Below are positions 60,310 through 64,000 of a stretch of DNA of 64,000 nt, in pieces. The number at the start of each line of letters is the position of its first letter. The first letter of the stretch is position 1. Below the pieces are notes generated by a model. That model was not told the DNA's origin and did no database searches. It was given only the letters and a program-made list of their open reading frames with translations. Both the position numbers and the translations under genes were made by a program. The DNA lies in the NCBI RefSeq assembly GCF_965279675.1, contig NZ_CBDIIJ010000002.1, positions 310,001 through 374,000 of the forward strand, read 5' to 3'. Source of the DNA: Mucisphaera sp965279675. Lineage in GTDB: Bacteria > Planctomycetota > Phycisphaerae > Phycisphaerales > Phycisphaeraceae.

Positions 60310-61119
60310 ATGCCAATACCCCCCTCCCCCCCTTACCACCTCGGCTGCGTCAGCTATCTCAACGCCATCCCACTCATCGCCGGGCTCCAGGAAAAACACC
60401 CCGACCTGCTCCGCATCAGCTTCGACGTCCCCGCCAGACTCGCCGACGACCTCCTCGCCGGCCGCTACGACCTCGCCCTCTGCCCGGTCGCCGACTACAT
60501 CCACCACCCCAACCAACTCCGGCTCGTTTCCGAAGCAGGCGGGATCGCCTGCCACGGCCCCACCCTCACCGTCAAGGTCTTCGCCCGCAAGCCCTTCACC
60601 GACTGCCGCACCGTCGCCGCCGACACCGACTCCCACACCTCCGTCAACCTCCTCCGCCTGCTCTGGCCCCACCACAGCCAGCACCCGCTCGCACTCATCC
60701 CGACCAACTTCAACCAGACACCCGCCGACACCCTCCACACCGACGCCGCCCTGCTCATAGGCGACAAAGTCATCACCGCCCCGCCACCCACCGACACCTA
60801 CCCCCACACCCTCGACCTCGGCCAGGCCTGGCGGGACCGGACCAGCCTCCCCTTCGTCTTCGCCACCTGGATGGCCCGCCCCACCACCAACCTCGCCGAC
60901 CTCCCCCAGCACATGGCCGCCCAACTCGCCTACAACCTCACTCGACTCCCCGCCCTCGCCGCCCAGGCCGCCACCGACAAACACTGGCCCCCCGACCTCG
61001 CCCTCCAGTACATGCGCGACATCCTCCACTACCCGGTCGGCCCCGACGACCTCACCGCCATCGAACGCTTCCAGAAAGACCTACACCAGATTCAGCCGGC
61101 AACCCATATCAACCATTGA
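60310..61119 (+). CDS. mqnA: MqnA, chorismate dehydratase (futalosine pathway)
   Basis: 269 residues. GCVSYLNAIPLIAGL at the N-terminus and YDLALCPVADYIHHP with a second domain VKVFARKPFTDCRTVAADTDS match MqnA, the periplasmic-binding-protein-like enzyme that makes 3-enolpyruvylbenzoate from chorismate. ALLIGDKVI and WMARPTTNLADLP support the assignment. It points to menaquinone made through futalosine. No other mqn gene is nearby, and the gene is divergent from the NtrC regulator. Confidence 0.9.
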   Translation: MPIPPSPPYHLGCVSYLNAIPLIAGLQEKHPDLLRISFDVPARLADDLLAGRYDLALCPVADYIHHPNQLRLVSEAGGIACHGPTLTVKVFARKPFTDCRTVAADTDSHTSVNLLRLLWPHHSQHPLALIPTNFNQTPADTLHTDAALLIGDKVITAPPPTDTYPHTLDLGQAWRDRTSLPFVFATWMARPTTNLADLPQHMAAQLAYNLTRLPALAAQAATDKHWPPDLALQYMRDILHYPVGPDDLTAIERFQKDLHQIQPATHINH

Positions 61120-61146
61120 AAACCCACCATCGCACGACGATAATGA

Positions 61147-61168
61147 CCTGTACATTCGAACGTACAGG
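61147..61168. promoter_or_regulatory. Palindromic operator of the toxin-antitoxin pair
   Basis: CCTGTAC (61147-61153) and GTACAGG (61162-61168) around a TTCGAA centre form a near-perfect 22-base palindrome, overlapping the antitoxin ribosome site AGGAGG. This is the expected site of Phd/YefM-type autoregulation. Confidence 0.75.
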
Positions 61169-61175
61169 AGGCCAC

Positions 61176-61469
61176 ATGGTCCGTTCCACCGACATCACCA
61201 GCTTTACCGAATACCGCAACCGGCTCCGCGAGCACCACGATCACATCCGCGAAACCGGCCGCCCCCTCTTTGTCACCAACAAGGGCGAAACCGAAGCCGT
61301 CGTCCTCACGCCCCAGGTCTTCGACGAACTGCTCGACCTCGTCGACCTCTCAGGCGTCCTCAAGGCCATCGACCAGGGCGAAACCGACCTCACAAAAGGC
61401 CGCTCACAGAACGCCCTGGACGCCATCAAAGCGATGGCCTCTGACAACGGCTTGGACATCAAGCCTTGA
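61176..61469 (+). CDS. Phd/YefM-type antitoxin
   Basis: 97 residues from ATG 61176 (AGGAGGCC upstream). RSTDITSFTEYRNRLREHHDHI and RPLFVTNKGETEAVVLTPQVFDEL are the Phd/YefM DNA-binding and dimerisation parts; the acidic, helical C-terminus would neutralise the toxin. The operator lies before it and the stop overlaps the toxin start (TTGA). Confidence 0.9.
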   Translation: MVRSTDITSFTEYRNRLREHHDHIRETGRPLFVTNKGETEAVVLTPQVFDELLDLVDLSGVLKAIDQGETDLTKGRSQNALDAIKAMASDNGLDIKP

Positions 61470-61777
61470 TCTATCGCGTCGAGATCACCCATAGCGCCCT
61501 CAGCGCTATCCAAACACGCATCGACTTCTACCGCTCCGAGAAGGTCTCGGAGATCACCCTCAGCCAATGGATGCAAGGCCTCTTCGATCGCATCAGCAGC
61601 CTTCAGAACGTCCCCGAAGCCTATCCCGTCGCCGAGAAAGTCTCACAACACAAAGCCCAGACCATCCGACGCATGAACCACCGCGAACTCGCCATCTACG
61701 ACCGAGTCAAAACCGATCAGCACCTGGTCGAAATCCTCGCCATCAGGAATGGTCGCCAGCGACCAGGCCCCATCTAA
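61466..61777 (+). CDS. RelE/ParE-family toxin
   Basis: 103 residues from a TTG that overlaps the antitoxin stop. IYRVEITHSALSAIQTRIDFYRSE and the C-terminal RELAIYDRVKTDQHLVEILAIRNGRQRP form the RelE/ParE fold; the family acts either as an mRNA interferase or as a gyrase poison, and which one cannot be told here. It is complete, so the pair looks functional. Confidence 0.87.
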   Translation: MIYRVEITHSALSAIQTRIDFYRSEKVSEITLSQWMQGLFDRISSLQNVPEAYPVAEKVSQHKAQTIRRMNHRELAIYDRVKTDQHLVEILAIRNGRQRPGPI

Positions 61778-61781
61778 CCCC

Positions 61782-63233
61782 ATGCCCCGCCGCCTCAGCC
61801 AGACCTTCCGCTGCTCGCCCCTGCAGGATCTGCTCGGCCAGCTCCTCCGCGCCCCCGCCACCCGCCGGTCCGAACAGATCCTCCGCCTCGAAAAACTCCA
61901 CGACACCCTCGACCCCGCCCGCACCTACCCGCTCGACTTCCTCGCCTTCCAGATCACCGGCTACCGCCCCGAAGCCTCCGAACCCACGCTGCTCATCGGC
62001 GAAGCCGCCCAGCCCGACCTCCGGCTCATGATCGACGCCCTCTCCCACATCACCCCCGACCCGCCAGCCGCGACCGCCGAGCAAACCGCCAACCACCTCC
62101 GCCCCAGCGCCCTCGCCAAACGCTGGCAGATCAGCACCAAAACCCTCGACCGCTACCGACGCCTGGGCCTCCGCTGGCGCTGGCAGGCCAACCCCGATGG
62201 CCAGCCCCGACTCATCTACCCACGCCAGGCGATCGAGCACTTCGAACAACACCACGCCGACCGGCTCGCCCGCGCCGCCGGCTACGCCCAGTGGACCCGC
62301 GCCCAACGCGATGCCGCCCTCGACCGCGCCAGACAAATCGCCGCCCGCTGCCGCCAGCCCACCAGCCTCACCCCCAACCGGCTGGCCCAGCACCTCGCCC
62401 GCAGAACCGGCATCCCCTCCGAAACCCTCCGCCGCGCCCTGCTCCGCGCCGGCATCCCCAACAACCACCGCTCCTCCCGCCTCACCGATCGCGACCGCGC
62501 TATCATCGCCCGCGCCCACCGCCGAAAGATCGACGCCGGCAGGATCGCCAGGCGCTTCGGCCGCAGCCGCGCCTCCATCTACCGCATCCTCCAGACCGCC
62601 AAAGTCCAGCAGCTCCGCGACCTCCCGATCCTCCACGCCCCCTCCGCCAAACCGCTAAGCGACCAGGCCCTCAAGCAGCCCGACCCCAAGCCCGCCGACC
62701 AGGCGCTCGGCACACCCCTCACCCACCTGCCCCATGCACTCAAGCCCCCCTTCTCACACCCCGCCGCCACCAGTACCAGCGAGCAGGCCTGCCTCACCCA
62801 CGCCCACCGCCTCCGGGCCACCGCCGATGCCCGACGCCAGCAACTCGACCCCGCCCGACCCAAAACCGCCGACATCAAGGAGATCCACAAACTCCTCCAC
62901 CGGGCCGACCGCTGCCTCGCCCTCGTCGCCAGAGCCCAGCCCGCCCGGCTGCTCGCCAACGTCCGCAGGCAGCTCGCGGTCGATGACAACACACCCGTCC
63001 GCGAAGCCTCCCGCGGGCTCCTCGACTCACTCACCCACGGACTCGACGAACTCGAAGAAGCCCTCGCCCAGTACGACCCCTTCCAACCTGTCCCCTTCGA
63101 TCGCTACCTCCAGCTCCGTTGGCAGCGGCGCCTCGCCCAACCCGCCACCGGCCGCGCCCGCCGACGCACCGACCCCGAGACCCAGACCGAAGACATCCTC
63201 GCCCGCTGCCGCGCCCTGAACATCATGGACTAA
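61782..63233 (+). CDS. Multi-HTH protein with a sigma-region-2-like C-terminus
   Basis: 483 residues from ATG 61782; an ATG at 61749 inside the toxin gene is less likely. Three HTH-like segments: LAKRWQISTKTLDRYRRLGL (about 112-131), LAQHLARRTGIPSETLRRAL (about 201-220) and RKIDAGRIARRFGRSRASIYRIL (about 251-273). A Pro/Lys linker follows. Residues about 375-452 recall sigma-70 region 2: a helix DRCLALVARAQPARLLANV, then LLDSLTHGLDELEEALAQYD, then PFDRYLQLRWQRRL, comparable to the AVEKFDP...FSTYA..WIR pattern. If so, its order is permuted: HTHs first, region 2 last. The assignment is inference; no neighbour helps. Confidence 0.55.
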   Translation: MPRRLSQTFRCSPLQDLLGQLLRAPATRRSEQILRLEKLHDTLDPARTYPLDFLAFQITGYRPEASEPTLLIGEAAQPDLRLMIDALSHITPDPPAATAEQTANHLRPSALAKRWQISTKTLDRYRRLGLRWRWQANPDGQPRLIYPRQAIEHFEQHHADRLARAAGYAQWTRAQRDAALDRARQIAARCRQPTSLTPNRLAQHLARRTGIPSETLRRALLRAGIPNNHRSSRLTDRDRAIIARAHRRKIDAGRIARRFGRSRASIYRILQTAKVQQLRDLPILHAPSAKPLSDQALKQPDPKPADQALGTPLTHLPHALKPPFSHPAATSTSEQACLTHAHRLRATADARRQQLDPARPKTADIKEIHKLLHRADRCLALVARAQPARLLANVRRQLAVDDNTPVREASRGLLDSLTHGLDELEEALAQYDPFQPVPFDRYLQLRWQRRLAQPATGRARRRTDPETQTEDILARCRALNIMD

Positions 63234-63263
63234 TCCGAGAGACCCGGAAGGCCACAACGTCGG

Positions 63264-63626
63264 CTACTCCCCCGCGTACTCCGCCGAACTCGTGCACGTC
63301 TCCCGCACCCGCACCCGCTCCAACTCCGCCAGGTCCGGCTTCACCCGGTCGTAAACCCACTTCGCCAGCATCTCCGCCGTCGGGTTCTCCAACCCCTCAA
63401 TCTCATTGAGCAGCCGGTGATCCAGCGCCTCCTTGATCGGCTCCAGCACCGCCTTGACCTCTCCGAAATCCCGCAGATACCCCTTCGCCGGATCGACCTC
63501 CCCCGAAATCACCACCTCCACCTTGAACGAGTGCCCGTGCAGCCGCCGACACTTGTGCCCCTCCGGAAACGTGGGCAGCCAGTGCGCCGACTCGAAATCA
63601 ATCACCTTGGTCAGACTGATACGCAT
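63264..63626 (-). CDS. queD: 6-carboxytetrahydropterin synthase (QueD)
   Basis: 120 residues. The zinc-binding His residues are in FESAHWLP and CRRLHGHSFKVEV, with the catalytic Cys in KCRRLHGH, and the substrate Glu in RVRETCTSSAEY; ENPTAEMLAKWVYDRVKP is also typical. It makes 6-carboxytetrahydropterin from dihydroneopterin triphosphate in the queuosine pathway. It lies downstream of queE on the same strand. Confidence 0.94.
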   Translation of the reverse strand: MRISLTKVIDFESAHWLPTFPEGHKCRRLHGHSFKVEVVISGEVDPAKGYLRDFGEVKAVLEPIKEALDHRLLNEIEGLENPTAEMLAKWVYDRVKPDLAELERVRVRETCTSSAEYAGE

Positions 63627-63725
63627 CCGAGCAACCTACTAAATCTCAACGAACGACGACGCGGAATCACGCCCAGCAAGTACGCAGCGGCAGTTGGCGA
63701 ATGAAGCGGGCCATGCGAAAGAGCT

Positions 63726-63757
63726 GGTGCGGGGGTGCGGGGGTGCGAGGGGGGGGC
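63726..63757 (+). repeat. G-rich tract with GTGCGGGG repeats
   Basis: A GTGCGGGG unit is repeated about two and a half times and is followed by a run of seven or more G; the plus strand could fold as a G-quadruplex. It lies between queE and queD. Confidence 0.5.
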
Positions 63758-64000
63758 TAGACGCCCCGGGCCATTGGGTCCCAGATCAGCTTGTGAAGCT
63801 GCGTCTGGAAACGCACAGGCAGATGATCCTCCAGAATCCACACCGCCAGATCGGCGACCGCCAGCCCCGGACAACCCAGAATCTCCAGCCCCGGCTTCAT
63901 CTCCGCGACGGCACTCATCAGGATCGCGTTCACCCGGTCGGCCAGCCCGTGCTCACGGATCATCTCTCGCGCCCATTCGTAGTCCTCCCGCGAGGTCAGC
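63757..64000 (-). CDS. queE: 7-carboxy-7-deazaguanine synthase (QueE), C-terminal part, cut by the window edge
   Basis: 81 codons are visible and the gene runs off the right edge. The frame reads LTSREDYEWAREMIREHGLADRV and ends with WILEDHLPVRFQTQLHKLIW, the C-terminal pattern of QueE, a radical SAM enzyme that forms 7-carboxy-7-deazaguanine from 6-carboxytetrahydropterin, the product of QueD. The catalytic N-terminus with CxxxCxxC is outside the window. queE and queD are in order for one pathway unit. Confidence 0.85.
   Translation of the reverse strand, partial: LTSREDYEWAREMIREHGLADRVNAILMSAVAEMKPGLEILGCPGLAVADLAVWILEDHLPVRFQTQLHKLIWDPMARGV

Noticed and set aside
58301..60760. An 819-codon plus-strand frame across ispF, the NtrC regulator and mqnA.
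   Set aside because: Its text is Arg/Pro/His-rich with no domain, and three recognisable genes occupy the region in other frames.

Overview
The window is high-GC bacterial DNA that reads as a planctomycete of the Phycisphaerae type. Support for this: four exported proteins end in PEP-CTERM-like anchors (short Pro-rich motif, hydrophobic helix, Arg cluster), one carries FG-GAP/ASPIC and dockerin-like repeats, and there is an exosortase-type exopolysaccharide cluster, a MqnA (futalosine) menaquinone gene and an ssrA tag of the ANDN...LAA type. This placement is inferred from gene content and was not checked by any search.

Layout. 1-4463: five translationally coupled genes forming a putative ion-driven membrane complex (GYF_2-like protein, one MotA/ExbB-like stator subunit, two different ExbD-like subunits). 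4531-5704: a flavodoxin-like and a SnoaL-like protein. 6034-27098: a 21-kb integrated element in the 3' end of ssrA (tmRNA), bounded by a 30-bp direct repeat. Its left end has an IS3 transposase scar and a broken tRNA-Gly. A complete class 1 DISARM defence operon follows (HTH gene, drmD, drmMI, drmA, drmB, drmC), then a UvrD-like helicase fragment, a phage terminase small subunit, an unknown protein, an AlpA-like regulator, a Toprim/ATPase primase-helicase, a TubC-N-like protein and the tyrosine integrase. AlpA + primase + TerS + integrase is the gene set of a phage satellite (PICI-like), with DISARM as cargo. The integrase frame runs through the attachment site, so its C-terminus should differ between integrated and circular DNA.

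27070-41974: chromosomal genes: tmRNA, a small membrane protein, PEP-CTERM proteins, class II fructose-bisphosphate aldolase, an argJ-hyuA-hyuB operon, an odd short tRNA with a UAA anticodon, ilvC, a zinc-ribbon membrane protein and a TetR regulator. 42158-48301: tRNA-Arg, then an exopolysaccharide operon (sugar transferase, Wza-like, Wzz-like, ExeA-like ATPase, BY-kinase, partial glycosyltransferase). 48355-53736: two exported or membrane proteins, phoH and a PgpH-like HD phosphohydrolase. 53758-56950: a 33-codon membrane peptide, rplI, ssb, rpsF (rpsR is not between ssb and rplI) and lipA with an unusual insertion. 57073-64000: a conserved small protein, a NeuD-like acyltransferase, ispF, an NtrC-type regulator, mqnA, a Phd/ParE toxin-antitoxin pair with a clear operator, a multi-HTH protein with a sigma-region-2-like tail, queD and the 3' part of queE.

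No rRNA genes and no CRISPR array were seen.
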